From Gammaproteobacteria bacterium (GTDB taxonomy: Bacteria > Pseudomonadota > Gammaproteobacteria > Xanthomonadales > SZUA-36): a stretch of 36,143 nt of DNA. The notes under the pieces are model-generated. The model saw nothing but the letters and a program-made list of their open reading frames with translations. It was not told the DNA's origin and searched no databases. The DNA is taken from assembly GCA_021772915.1 (NCBI GenBank), contig JAJFLB010000005.1, positions 1-36,143 on the forward strand, written 5' to 3'. Shown piece by piece: positions 8,134 to 16,492 of this stretch (the first letter of the stretch is position 1; every line of letters begins with the position of its first letter). A program made the position numbers and the translations under genes.

Positions 8134-9144
8134 ATGTTTCGTTTTATTGTTTGTTTAGGGTCTCTGTTTTTAACCAGCGGATGTTCACTACAGTCAGTGC
8201 AACCTGATACGTCACCGGGTGGTGGGGCAGTCTCGCTGTCTGATTTTGATTGGAATAATCCGGTCAATTTGACCAACCATGACTATTGGGACTTTGATCC
8301 CAGTTTTTCACCGGATGGTACCAAAATCGTTTTTCATTCCAACCGCCCGCCATCGCCGGGGAATCGTGGCCAGATATATGTCATGAACACCGATGGAAGC
8401 AACCCAGTTGCCATGACCAAAACCGGGCGAACCAACTACAATGCAGCCTGGTCGCCAGATGGCACCAAGATTTCTTTTTCCTCTGAACGTGATGGCAATA
8501 CCGAAGTTTACCTGATGAACGCAGATGGCACGGAACAGGTCAACCTGACCAATTACCCTGAAGGATACGATTCCGGGGCTGACTGGTCGCCGGATGGGAA
8601 ATACCTTGCATATTTCTCTGGAATGAAAAAACCTGAAAGTGAGGAATGGCAACCTCCGGGTTCACCCTATCGGTATTGGAACGCCGACATTTACATTATG
8701 AATATGGAAACCGGAAAGAAAACGAAGTTGACTCACTCGGATATAGATGACATTTACCCCAACTGGTCAAATGACGGCACCAAGCTGGCATTTGTGAGTT
8801 CACGCGATGGCAATGAAGAAATTTATATCATCAACGTCGATGGCAGCGATGAGCGCAGAGTAACCTTCAATGATTCACAAGACAAAGCCCCCAGGTGGCT
8901 TCCAGGCGACAAGCATTTGAGTATCGGAAATGCCTCAAATGACGACGAATCTGATAGGCTAAACATTCAGGTGGTAAATATTGAAAGTGGTCAGGTAACC
9001 AAAATTACAGACAGATCGGACGTTTTGTATTTTGTGGGAAACCTGTCTCCGGATAATGAAAGCTACATCTTTAGTGCGTTCACTGTGGATGAGAATGCAT
9101 TTCGCGGTGAGCGTGCAGATATTTATTTGGTCAGGAAAAAGTAA
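8134..9144 (+). CDS. TolB-like PD40 beta-propeller lipoprotein
   Basis: This 336-residue lipoprotein has a lipobox LTSGC near Cys17. It is built from PD40/WD40-like blades with the repeated core FSPDGTKIVFHSNR, WSPDGTKISFSSERDGN, WSPDGKYLAYFSG and WSNDGTKLAFVSSRDGN, as in the TolB propeller and DPP-IV family sensors. It lacks the N-terminal domain of true TolB, which is encoded separately at 22826. I moved the start from 8083 to ATG 8134 because GGAG sits eight bases upstream and the lipoprotein signal begins there. It is probably membrane-anchored in the periplasm. No enzymatic domain is visible, and its function is unknown. Confidence 0.85.
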   Translation: MFRFIVCLGSLFLTSGCSLQSVQPDTSPGGGAVSLSDFDWNNPVNLTNHDYWDFDPSFSPDGTKIVFHSNRPPSPGNRGQIYVMNTDGSNPVAMTKTGRTNYNAAWSPDGTKISFSSERDGNTEVYLMNADGTEQVNLTNYPEGYDSGADWSPDGKYLAYFSGMKKPESEEWQPPGSPYRYWNADIYIMNMETGKKTKLTHSDIDDIYPNWSNDGTKLAFVSSRDGNEEIYIINVDGSDERRVTFNDSQDKAPRWLPGDKHLSIGNASNDDESDRLNIQVVNIESGQVTKITDRSDVLYFVGNLSPDNESYIFSAFTVDENAFRGERADIYLVRKK

Positions 9145-9219
9145 GCTTGAACGCCAAAATTCACGCATTGCACTCGAGGGAGAATTTAACATTGATAGTA
9201 CACCCTGTGGTGATCTGGC

Positions 9220-9246
9220 TGAACAGCCGAGGTGAAAGGCTGTTCA
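9220..9246. terminator. 9-bp perfect hairpin downstream of the propeller lipoprotein
   Basis: TGAACAGCC (9220-9228) and GGCTGTTCA (9238-9246) form a perfect 9-bp stem with a 9-base loop about 75 bases after the lipoprotein stop. No T-run follows, so it is not a canonical intrinsic terminator. It may be a mRNA-stabilising or weak termination structure. Confidence 0.4.
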
Positions 9247-9331
9247 ATGTTCATGGAAAGGGGCTTTTTGCGGCCAATGCTCCGTCCTATATTCAGGTGG
9301 TTATAGAAATGAACGAGAAGAAGGGAACGGT

Positions 9332-9958
9332 GTGAATTCACCCAATCAGCACTGGAACAACTTTTTTGCAAACAAGGACGACGCCCAACTGAGTTGGTAC
9401 GAAGCCGACGTTGGGCAGACTTTGAAGTTTCTGGACATGATTCCAGCTAACAAAGAGAGCAGTTTCTTTCTACCGGGGGCGGGGACTTCTCTGCTGGTGG
9501 ACGAACTCCTGAGCCGCGAGTACACACTGATTCTCAACGACGTCAGCGACACTGCCCTGGGTAAACTCAAGAGCCGCATTGGCGACCTCGACAACCTGAC
9601 CTGGCTGCTCCACGACATGAGCCAAAAGCTTCCGCAAGAACTGGCAGCTGTCGACATCTGGATCGACCGAGCGGTACTGCACTTTCTGCTAGACGAAGAA
9701 CAAATTCAGGGCTACTTTGACAACCTCCGTGCCCTTCTGCGTCCCGGCGGCTATGTATTGCTAGCCGAATTTGCGCCCGACGGCACTCCCAAATGCGCGG
9801 GGCTGGAGCTGCACCGTTACTCCATCGAAGAAATGGGAGACAGGCTGGGAAAGGACTTCGAGCTGGTCCGCCACGAGAACTATATCTTTGTCAGCCCAAC
9901 CGGTGACGACCGTGCTTATGTCTACGGCTTGTTCAAGCGGATGGTGGGCTCAGGTTGA
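9332..9958 (+). CDS. Class I SAM-dependent methyltransferase
   Basis: The 208-residue protein has a Rossmann methyltransferase layout. Its N-terminus, HWNNFFANKDDAQLSWYEAD, resembles small TPMT/UbiE-like methyltransferases. A SAM-binding loop is seen as FFLPGAGTSLLVDELL (motif I), an acidic strand end in LILND, DIWIDRAVLHFL as motif IV, and LRPGGYVLLAEF after it. The start is GTG, preceded by AAGAAGGGA. It may methylate a small molecule; the substrate is unknown. It ends just before a repeat that marks the outer edge of the accessory region, and the ATGGTGGGC string in its last codons matches the tRNA-Lys 3' end (see findings). Confidence 0.85.
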   Translation: MNSPNQHWNNFFANKDDAQLSWYEADVGQTLKFLDMIPANKESSFFLPGAGTSLLVDELLSREYTLILNDVSDTALGKLKSRIGDLDNLTWLLHDMSQKLPQELAAVDIWIDRAVLHFLLDEEQIQGYFDNLRALLRPGGYVLLAEFAPDGTPKCAGLELHRYSIEEMGDRLGKDFELVRHENYIFVSPTGDDRAYVYGLFKRMVGSG

Positions 9959-10012
9959 GTTAACCCACCCTCAGCGCTATCGCTATCACCGCCCTCGAAA
10001 ACCTTGGGCTAC

Positions 10013-10095
10013 TATTCAACCATTTACCAGGACGCCCGTTGCCACATACACACAACTCGCACAACCGTGCACAACTGATTTACGTAAAACTCACG
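10013..10095. repeat. Flank repeat A (pair with 14991-15073)
   Basis: This 83-base stretch aligns with 14991-15073 at roughly 80% identity by eye. It starts with TATTCAACCA, shares GCCCGTTGCCAC, then holds three tandem units of about 10 bp around the core GCACAACTG, and ends in AAAACTCACG. In the second copy the same repeat lies just inside a duplicated tRNA-Lys 3' end. It may be an element end with integrase-arm-like sites. Confidence 0.7.
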
Positions 10096-10102
10096 GACTG
10101 CA

Positions 10103-12040
10103 TTAATTATTCTTGCATATCGAACCGGATATAGTTTTTGCACTTTTTAATAAACCCACCTGGCCTGTTACCTCTGCGCAACCTGCACTGTGAGCCCGAT
10201 TTAACAAACTACTGAAGTCATTTTGCCAGGACACGACACTGCGGCACCATTGACCACCGGTGTCATTAATAGGAATTCTGGAACTCAATTTTTGCCACTC
10301 GTTTATCTTCCCAACAAGTGCTTGTCTGATACTTGCGCATTCCTCCGTCGACTGATTGGATGAACCTCCAGAGCCAGCATCTTCCTGACTATCGCTGGTA
10401 CCACGTGTTGCTGGTGAGGGTGCAGCTGATCGTTGCAAATCCTGGAGTACCGTAACAAGTGAAGAACCTACTCGCTCCCAAGTTTCACGTCTCTGACGTT
10501 GCAAAACTAACCCATCTGCCACCGCGTCCTTATTGGCGCGACTAGCCGCTTTTCTTTGTTTTTCATCAGCTTCGTAGATCTGATTCACTAAACCAGTGAT
10601 GCGCGAATGGTCCACAGGGCAAATTCCCTTGTAACTGGTAATGAACACGAGTGCATCAATCGCGTCGAGGAGCGGAACCCGTTTCTTCGGGTTAGCAACA
10701 GCCCCTTGTGCACCGGTAATGGCAGCGATGATTTTCTGACGGAGTTCAGGTGGTGTAACACATACGGTTTTCAATTCATCCTCTTCTTGCACCCCGGCAT
10801 CCCAGCCTGATTCTACCGCCTCTGCGGGCTTTTCAGCGTCCATTTCACCAGCACCCCATCCACTTTGATCCTCTAATTTGCCAGCATTGGATGTCCTTTC
10901 CTCTACGCCACTCTCTTGCCAGATAAGCTGTACATCCGGCTGTCCGTCTTTGATCGCACAGCTCCATTTTCCGGATCGAACTATTAATCCTGCGGAATTT
11001 TTCATGATCGCTGTTTTGTCATTCATTAACGATACAACCTGTCCTTCTCCCAAATTCAAAGTCGGCTGTACATCATCACATTCTGTTCTCGGTGCCGGAC
11101 ATTCGAGTACTTCATTTGCGCATTTTCCTGGTAAAAACACCGCATCAGTTCCCTCACTTCGACATTGTTTCTCTGTGGCATTTGCACAAAGCGTGACATC
11201 GCCATATGGACATTCAAGTATGCACTGACCAAGCTCGGGTTCAGGTTCAGGTTCAGGTTCAGGCTCAGGCTCAGTGCGACAGTCGCTGGGTGAGCACGGC
11301 CATGGAGATGGTATCCCACCACTCGCTGCGCAGCTTTCGGCAACCATAGGCCGAGCGGAGCACTGCCGAGCGAAGCAGCAGCCTGCGAGTGGCTCGGGTT
11401 CCGGTTCCGGTCCAGGCTCGGGGGTCGAATCAGGAACTAACACAGGGCGCGGGTTACAGCTATTGGTCACGGGACCCTCTTTGTGGTATCCGCTCGGAAC
11501 CGGCTTGCTCATCGAATGCCCTACTGTCCATTCGCCTTCCGGATCATCAGGGCACCAAGCCGTCAGAGGCTCCCAAGTCACTGAGCCACCGGGATGGAAT
11601 GTGACACGCATATTCCCCTGGTGTGTGTCAACTTGGCCACGAATGTTCATTTGTGTAGGTCTGCCCTCGTACTCCGAAGCCAATTCGAAACAAAGTTTCC
11701 TGCCACTATCGATGGCGATGTCGTAAGCACGCTTGAAAAAATCGCCGGCGGCAGAACCAGGAGCCAAACCGACCTGATTGCGGGCTTCCCTTCCCCACCA
11801 GTAGATATCTTTTGCTCGCTTCAGTTTTGCGGTGGTATCGATAAAATCTGGATCTTCTTCGTCTTTGTAGTAATCGACAAAAAAATTAGCCCAATACTCT
11901 CCCGAGGAGCACTCACCAGGATCGTCCAAAGCGAGGAAATACATTTTCACCCTTGCGAAATCCAACCAGTCCTGCGCGAGTGATGGCAACGGCGATAGGA
12001 CTAGGCTTATCAAGATTGCGGTTTTGAACCCAAATTTCAC
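10103..12040 (-). CDS. Secreted cysteine-containing protein with Pro-Glu repeat linkers, unknown function
   Basis: A signal peptide (MKFGFKTAILISLVLSPLPS, cleavage near SLAQ) starts this 645-residue protein, which I do not recognise. The N-terminal part (about 25-205) is a compact region that includes WWGREARNQVGLAPGSAAGDFFKRAY. Two Pro-Glu linkers (EPGPEPEPEP and EPEPEPEPEPEPEL, about 210-270) flank a small cysteine-rich module. A second cysteine cluster follows (CILECPYGDVTLCANATEKQC), and then a long, probably helical C-terminal region from about 440 to the end with a few cysteines. The linkers are encoded by hexanucleotide repeats near 11235-11275. Paired cysteines suggest disulfides in the periplasm or outside the cell. 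It is the first gene inside the accessory region. Confidence 0.7.
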   Translation of the reverse strand: MKFGFKTAILISLVLSPLPSLAQDWLDFARVKMYFLALDDPGECSSGEYWANFFVDYYKDEEDPDFIDTTAKLKRAKDIYWWGREARNQVGLAPGSAAGDFFKRAYDIAIDSGRKLCFELASEYEGRPTQMNIRGQVDTHQGNMRVTFHPGGSVTWEPLTAWCPDDPEGEWTVGHSMSKPVPSGYHKEGPVTNSCNPRPVLVPDSTPEPGPEPEPEPLAGCCFARQCSARPMVAESCAASGGIPSPWPCSPSDCRTEPEPEPEPEPEPELGQCILECPYGDVTLCANATEKQCRSEGTDAVFLPGKCANEVLECPAPRTECDDVQPTLNLGEGQVVSLMNDKTAIMKNSAGLIVRSGKWSCAIKDGQPDVQLIWQESGVEERTSNAGKLEDQSGWGAGEMDAEKPAEAVESGWDAGVQEEDELKTVCVTPPELRQKIIAAITGAQGAVANPKKRVPLLDAIDALVFITSYKGICPVDHSRITGLVNQIYEADEKQRKAASRANKDAVADGLVLQRQRRETWERVGSSLVTVLQDLQRSAAPSPATRGTSDSQEDAGSGGSSNQSTEECASIRQALVGKINEWQKLSSRIPINDTGGQWCRSVVSWQNDFSSLLNRAHSAGCAEVTGQVGLLKSAKTISGSICKNN

Positions 12041-12183
12041 GATTTCCCTATCAGTCTCAGTCTTCTAATGGAAACGCTGCGGCAAAAATTAAACCCAAAA
12101 AACACCACGCAAGAACAGTCTAGGCACTAATTTTCGATCTGCAGTTACACACTGGTTCATATGCATCACACCATTTTCGTAAT

Positions 12184-13086
12184 TTACCTTATCACTTCGA
12201 ACGAAACGTTTCGTGAGATGCAATCACCCTGTACGCAGACTTCGCCTGTGAATCGGTAAATCCCAGGCTTGGCAGATCTTGGTATCGGTTGCTTGAAACG
12301 GCTTGTGTGAGAGCCGGTTGCACGCGAATCCTCATGCACCCGAGGATAACTTGGGAGTATTGACCCATTAAACATGAGGGTCCGCGTTTCAGTTGCAATG
12401 ACTTTCTGATTCCCTGTTGCGGAAATCTCAAACGTCAGATTAAGTGCCACACTGGAACCTGCTTTTACCTTCACCGGCATTGCTGATGCAACCAGTGAGG
12501 CAAGAGCCGGTGAGTTTAATGGCCTTTCGCTGGTTGTATCCTTTAAGGGTGCTTCATCATTGGCGTGTAATGTTTCCAAGGCAGCCTCGATTTCACTGCC
12601 AGCTTCTAAGCCTTCAAAATCGACGTAGGCGGCCAAAGCGTAAGCAATGGCTCTGGGATCGATGTCATCAGCTTCGAGTTTACGATCGAAGTGAATATAG
12701 AGTGAAACCGCATGCATTGTGGGTCCGCGTTTTGCTTGCAGTGTGACCTTGATTCTCTTCTTTCGTTTACTGACACTTACGTAGATTCCGCGGCCGCTGT
12801 TACCGACAGCAAAAGCAACGTCTCTTTGACCGATTCCAGTCCGTTTTTTAATCCGACCCTGGGTTCTATCTTCGGTCGGCTGCCCATCGGGGTCGACGTT
12901 GTATTTCCCCGTCGTTTGGAGATCGATTTTGGCAGTGAATGATTTATCTTTGAAAAAGGAACTTGTACTTTTTTTTGCGTCACTAATCTCATCTGCGAGC
13001 GCAGTTGGAACGTTTGCACTGCACCAAACAAGGAAAGTAACAAGCAGAAATTTGTATCTTCCAGATCCAACCGCCGACTTAAACAT
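12184..13086 (-). CDS. Secreted protein of unknown function
   Basis: This 300-residue protein has a signal peptide (MFKSAVGSGRYKFLLVTFLV, cleavage near TALADE). A basic middle region (IKKRTGIGQRDVAFAV, VSVSKRKKRIKVTLQAK) is followed by a helical stretch (AIAYALAAYVDFEGLEAG) and a C-terminal domain that resembles an immunoglobulin-like beta fold ending GIYRFTGEVCVQGDCISRNV, with two close cysteines. I chose ATG 13086 because AGGTG lies seven bases upstream and the signal peptide starts there; a longer reading to 13167 adds residues with no support. It is on the same strand as the 645-residue secreted protein, 143 bases apart, so they may be co-expressed. No family recognised. Confidence 0.7.
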   Translation of the reverse strand: MFKSAVGSGRYKFLLVTFLVWCSANVPTALADEISDAKKSTSSFFKDKSFTAKIDLQTTGKYNVDPDGQPTEDRTQGRIKKRTGIGQRDVAFAVGNSGRGIYVSVSKRKKRIKVTLQAKRGPTMHAVSLYIHFDRKLEADDIDPRAIAYALAAYVDFEGLEAGSEIEAALETLHANDEAPLKDTTSERPLNSPALASLVASAMPVKVKAGSSVALNLTFEISATGNQKVIATETRTLMFNGSILPSYPRVHEDSRATGSHTSRFKQPIPRSAKPGIYRFTGEVCVQGDCISRNVSFEVIR

Positions 13087-13479
13087 GCAAACACCTATCG
13101 TTATTGTTGAAGATTTGAATAAGAAATAGGACCTTCCAAAGCTAACATACTCAAGAATGTTCATCAATTTTAGGCATATTCGAGATCACAAAGGGTCTGA
13201 TGAAGTTGAAGTTCAAAACCAGGTCCGTTGCCCGGCTCGGGAACCGTACTACCACTCGCTACTCTGCTGCTGAACTTTCGAGACTTCTTGAAGCCGCAAA
13301 CGGCGTGTGTAAAAGGAAGAAAACGAGATGAACGGGTCTGACCCCATTCATGTTTTGCTCTAGGTTCTTACATGCATCTTCAGGAAGCGTTCACAGACAA
13401 TTAGTATCATCAACACAATCGCAAAATGACTTAGCTTGCTCACATCAATGTAAATTGAGACCTTCGTCTGAGGACGCCT
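13087..13479. other. Gene-free interval with a REP-like palindrome
   Basis: Nothing coding is convincing here. An imperfect palindrome at about 13327-13352 (GATGAACGGGTC / GACCCCATTCAT) resembles the GATGAATGGG palindromes at 5977 and 17811. Promoters for the divergent genes on either side should lie in this interval, but I cannot place them with confidence. Confidence 0.5.
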
Positions 13480-14880
13480 ATGAAGTGCAAGTCCCCATTG
13501 ACTCAGAATACCCGACAAGGGATTGATACATTCTGCATACGTCCCTGGAAACATCTCGAGGTTCGACGTGACGGCAAACTGGATTTCTGCTGTAAATTCC
13601 GAACTCCACTGCACACCAGCGACGGCACACCGCTGGTGGTCACACAACACTCCTTGGATGAAATCTGGAACTGCGACGAGCTACGCGGGATTCGGCGGAA
13701 CATGATAAAGGGCCAGTATGTCAAGGGCTGCGAAGTGTGTTACGAACGGGAGTTGGCTGGCTACCCAAGTGACCGGCTTAGTACGACTCTAGGATGGCAC
13801 GACGGTTGGTTAAACGAAGAGCGGCGGACCTTTGATCAGCTCAAGGCTCGATCAGTAGCGGACAATTATCAAGTTCTAGGTCCCGCGTACATTCAGATTA
13901 GTGCCGGCAATCTGTGCAACCTGAAGTGCCGGACGTGTTACGGTTGCACCAGTTCAAGCATCACGCACGATCCGGTGCACAGCCAGTGGTCGGGCAGTCA
14001 CATCTACTCCAAGCAGGAGCGATGGTGGCAGAACCAATCCGTTCTCGACAAGATCTTCCAATACCCACAACTTGTTCGGCGTCTCCATCTGATCGGCGGC
14101 GAACCCTTTCTGGTGAAGGAATTGCGGGACGTTTTGCAATACCTGATCGACCGCGGCGTGGCCCAGAACATTGTTTTAGAAATGGCAACGAACGGAACTG
14201 TCAAGCGGGCACCCTGGCTTCCTCTCATTAAACAGTTCAAGCGCCTGGAGCTATTCCTCAGTATCGATGGCTACAATCAGCTCAATCACTACATCCGATA
14301 CCCGTGCCGGTGGGACCACTTGGTCAAGAACATTCAGTGCTTCAAGACACTACCAAACACAGTCTTGTCAACCATGGTCGTTTTGCAGGCTTACAACGCC
14401 CTGAATCTTGTCGATCTCTTTCGCTTCTTCGACTCGGTCGGTTTGCCCTTGGGATATGTCTTTCCGATTGACCACCCCCCCTTTCTCCGCACCCACGTTC
14501 TGCCCCCTAAGGTCCGGCGTTTGGCCGCGCAGCGATTGCGCGTCTACGTTGATCAGGATTGCCGACTGGAAAACAGACAAATTGTGACTAGCTTGGCGAA
14601 CGGACTTGAAGCGCAAGGTAACATAGTCGACGAGGACCGATTAGTTGAATTCATGCTTTTCACCAATGATCTGGATGTCTCTCGAAAACAGAGTTTCCAG
14701 GAAGCATGTCCCGAACTACATGAGCTGATCAGGCAATCGGGCTACAAATGGACGAGCGCAACACTTTGGAAGTCGTACCAGGAGTTACAATTGCAGCATA
14801 CTTCTCTCCGTGCGCTTGTTCGAGAGCTTGTGCGTCAGGGATGGCAGAGGATCAGGCGAAAACCCGTGTCCTCGGGATAA
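13480..14880 (+). CDS. Twitch/SPASM-type radical SAM protein
   Basis: This 466-residue protein has the radical SAM cluster motif CNLKCRTC (CX3CX2C) near residue 145, followed by the GGEPF motif (HLIGGEPFLV) that contacts SAM. Ahead of it is a cysteine set typical of an auxiliary iron-sulfur (SPASM/twitch-like) domain: CIRPWKHLEV, DFCCKF, and GCEVCYERE. This N-terminal placement is typical of twitch radical SAM proteins. They generate a 5'-deoxyadenosyl radical and often modify peptides or sugars; no precursor peptide is evident next door. GAGG lies six bases before the ATG. The gene ends 34 bases before the duplicated tRNA end, so it sits at the junction between two inserted modules. Confidence 0.88.
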   Translation: MKCKSPLTQNTRQGIDTFCIRPWKHLEVRRDGKLDFCCKFRTPLHTSDGTPLVVTQHSLDEIWNCDELRGIRRNMIKGQYVKGCEVCYERELAGYPSDRLSTTLGWHDGWLNEERRTFDQLKARSVADNYQVLGPAYIQISAGNLCNLKCRTCYGCTSSSITHDPVHSQWSGSHIYSKQERWWQNQSVLDKIFQYPQLVRRLHLIGGEPFLVKELRDVLQYLIDRGVAQNIVLEMATNGTVKRAPWLPLIKQFKRLELFLSIDGYNQLNHYIRYPCRWDHLVKNIQCFKTLPNTVLSTMVVLQAYNALNLVDLFRFFDSVGLPLGYVFPIDHPPFLRTHVLPPKVRRLAAQRLRVYVDQDCRLENRQIVTSLANGLEAQGNIVDEDRLVEFMLFTNDLDVSRKQSFQEACPELHELIRQSGYKWTSATLWKSYQELQLQHTSLRALVRELVRQGWQRIRRKPVSSG

Positions 14881-14914
14881 ACTGTTACCTCTGTGCCAAG
14901 AAAGCACCGATACA

Positions 14915-14967
14915 AAATGGTGGGCCGTGTAGGAATCGAACCTACGACCAACGGATTAAAAGTCCGG
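14915..14967 (-). repeat. Duplicated tRNA-Lys 3' half, candidate attachment site
   Basis: These 53 bases are identical to 19704-19756, covering the tRNA-Lys 3' half from the anticodon stem through the T arm to CCA plus three more bases. The 5' half is absent, so this is not a functional tRNA. A tRNA 3'-end duplication 4.8 kb downstream of the intact gene is the hallmark of integration by a tyrosine recombinase. The repeat therefore marks the far end of an inserted module, 14968-19703. Confidence 0.85.
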
Positions 14968-14990
14968 AATGGAGTAATTAAACAGTTTAT

Positions 14991-15073
14991 TATTCAACCA
15001 CTTACGGGGCGCCCGTTGCCACTTATGCACAACTGCGCACAACTGTGCTCAACTGATTCCCGCAAAACTCCCG
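14991..15073. repeat. Flank repeat B (pair with 10013-10095) with 10-bp tandem units
   Basis: This lies 23 bases inside the duplicated tRNA end. It contains three tandem 10-bp units (TGCACAACTG, CGCACAACTG, TGCTCAACTG), which fall on one face of the DNA helix. It ends in CGCAAAACTCCCGCA, close to the ACTCACGCAA units at the other end of the module (19619-19658). Such arrays resemble integrase arm-type sites. The remainder of 14881-15258 holds no gene. Confidence 0.65.
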
Positions 15074-15258
15074 CAGAGCGCACTTTACTTACGCTGATTC
15101 GAGAATAAATCCATTGTGAGCGCCAGGATCAAGAACGAATACTACCGCACAGCGACATATTCCCATGTAACATTTAATACTCGAAATTTTATTGAACAAA
15201 AGCGACCTATTTATTTGACATGAGAAGTTGAAGCCCACCCGGAGGTGTATCTATCCCA

Positions 15259-16071
15259 TCACAAAAACGCAAGAGACGTGAATCCTTCTTCCATTACTTC
15301 CTGCTTTGTACAAGGATTTAACCGGTTAATCTTCGAATCATAGACATGGCACTGTGAATAGATATCAAACAACAAATCAATTAACGTATTAGTTTGTTCT
15401 GGCATCAAAAACATTGGGTGTAAGCTGATATACAAAGGCACCTGAAACTCACTTAGCACATTAGCAACAGTCGGCAAGACAAACCATTCTCCACCTTCTA
15501 TATCGATCTTTAGCAAAGATATATCCTCATACTTAACATTGCATGACTGTAAAGCTTGATCTAAAGTTATCGTACGAACATTTATAATATGCTGATTTCT
15601 AGAAGCCACACTACCACGTTGACCAGGCAATTCACTTTGCTTCACATAATTATCATCACTTACCAACAATGTGGATTCACTATTCCCCAAAACACCATTG
15701 CCACCAAACTTCGAACAACCTATTTTCTCAGCAACAGCCTTTTCGATCACTTCAATATTATGAAAATCATTGAGATTAATGTTTCTGCGCAAACTCTCTA
15801 CAGCGACAGGGTCTGGCTCAAAACATACGATCCGTTTATATTTATCAGCTGCATACAACACAGTAGGACCAATCCATGCGCCAATATCGATATAAACACC
15901 ATCATTGTTTGAGAAAAGGTCGAGTATTTCAAAAGTTTCCCTTTCCCAATTACCATTTTGCACCTTATCGGTAAAAAATCCGTTAGGACACCATGGTATA
16001 CGATAATCATCAAAAACCTTAAAGGACGTAGCATGTTTATTAATTGTAATTGGCTGCATTTTCATTCGCAT
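15259..16071 (-). CDS. FkbM-family methyltransferase
   Basis: This 270-residue SAM-dependent O-methyltransferase matches the FkbM family: the SAM loop is VYIDIGAWIGPTVLYAA, followed by the acidic strand end RIVCFEPDPVAVESLRRNI and the characteristic LLKIDIEGGEWFVLP near residue 195. FkbM proteins methylate sugars, lipids and polyketides, often in surface glycan clusters. The start is uncertain, since ATG codons at 16071, 16065 and 16059 all lie in frame and none has a clear ribosome site. The gene is visibly richer in A and T than its neighbours, consistent with horizontal acquisition within the tRNA-Lys module. Confidence 0.85.
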   Translation of the reverse strand: MRMKMQPITINKHATSFKVFDDYRIPWCPNGFFTDKVQNGNWERETFEILDLFSNNDGVYIDIGAWIGPTVLYAADKYKRIVCFEPDPVAVESLRRNINLNDFHNIEVIEKAVAEKIGCSKFGGNGVLGNSESTLLVSDDNYVKQSELPGQRGSVASRNQHIINVRTITLDQALQSCNVKYEDISLLKIDIEGGEWFVLPTVANVLSEFQVPLYISLHPMFLMPEQTNTLIDLLFDIYSQCHVYDSKINRLNPCTKQEVMEEGFTSLAFL

Positions 16072-16215
16072 GGCAAATATAGAATATTGACAGATTCATG
16101 ATACGCCGTTACGGGTCAGTGAGAGGCGTTTAGTGTGTGCGGCGTCAGCTAACGTGACACCAAATAGGACCATTTAGTAAGAGACGCTTCTGCTTGTACG
16201 TCGTCAAAGCAAATG

Positions 16216-16492
16216 GCACCGCTTGAGCCTTTTTTTAAGAGCGATCTGGACTGATAATGGTATTCCCTTTGCTGCGCCCAATGCCTTGTCCGGTCTTAGC
16301 AAGCTATCAGTGTGATGGTTGCCCTTGGGGATTAACATCCAGCGCATCAAACCGGGTCATCCTGAGCAGAACGGCCGGCATGAATGTATGCATCTCACGC
16401 TTAAAAACAAAGCCACCCGGGCAGCCTCGTTCAACCTCTTGAAATGCCGTCGTTTGATGAATGATCAGCGGAGTTGGCTTTTCAGTCTGTAA
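16216..16492 (+). pseudogene. IS481-family transposase remnant
   Basis: Conceptual translation gives a DDE integrase core of IS481 type: TDNGIPFAAPNALSGLSKLS, then a TGA where Trp is expected, then GINIQRIKPGHPEQNGRHE and MHLTLKNKATRAASFNLL. The second catalytic Asp (TDNG) and the Glu (NGRHE) are recognisable. Upstream, LEPFFK is in another frame, so there is at least one frameshift or deletion as well as the internal stop, and both ends are missing. It is inactive and shows that the module has been a target for insertion sequences. It lies between the FkbM and SGNH genes. Confidence 0.8.

Noticed and set aside
8134-9144. Second copy of tolB
   Set aside because: It has the propeller repeats but lacks the TolB N-terminal domain and is a lipoprotein; the real tolB is at 22826-24133.
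9147-9335. A 62-codon gene ending in overlap with the methyltransferase start
   Set aside because: It starts with TTG, has no ribosome site, spans a perfect hairpin and its product matches nothing; the overlap is probably chance.
11233-11275. Hexanucleotide tandem repeat as a phase-variable switch
   Set aside because: Six-base units keep the reading frame and encode a Pro-Glu linker; they can change its length but cannot switch the gene off.
14893-15108. A 71-codon gene on the plus strand
   Set aside because: Its first third (VGRVGIEPTTNG) is the well-known false translation of a tRNA 3' half, here the att duplication.
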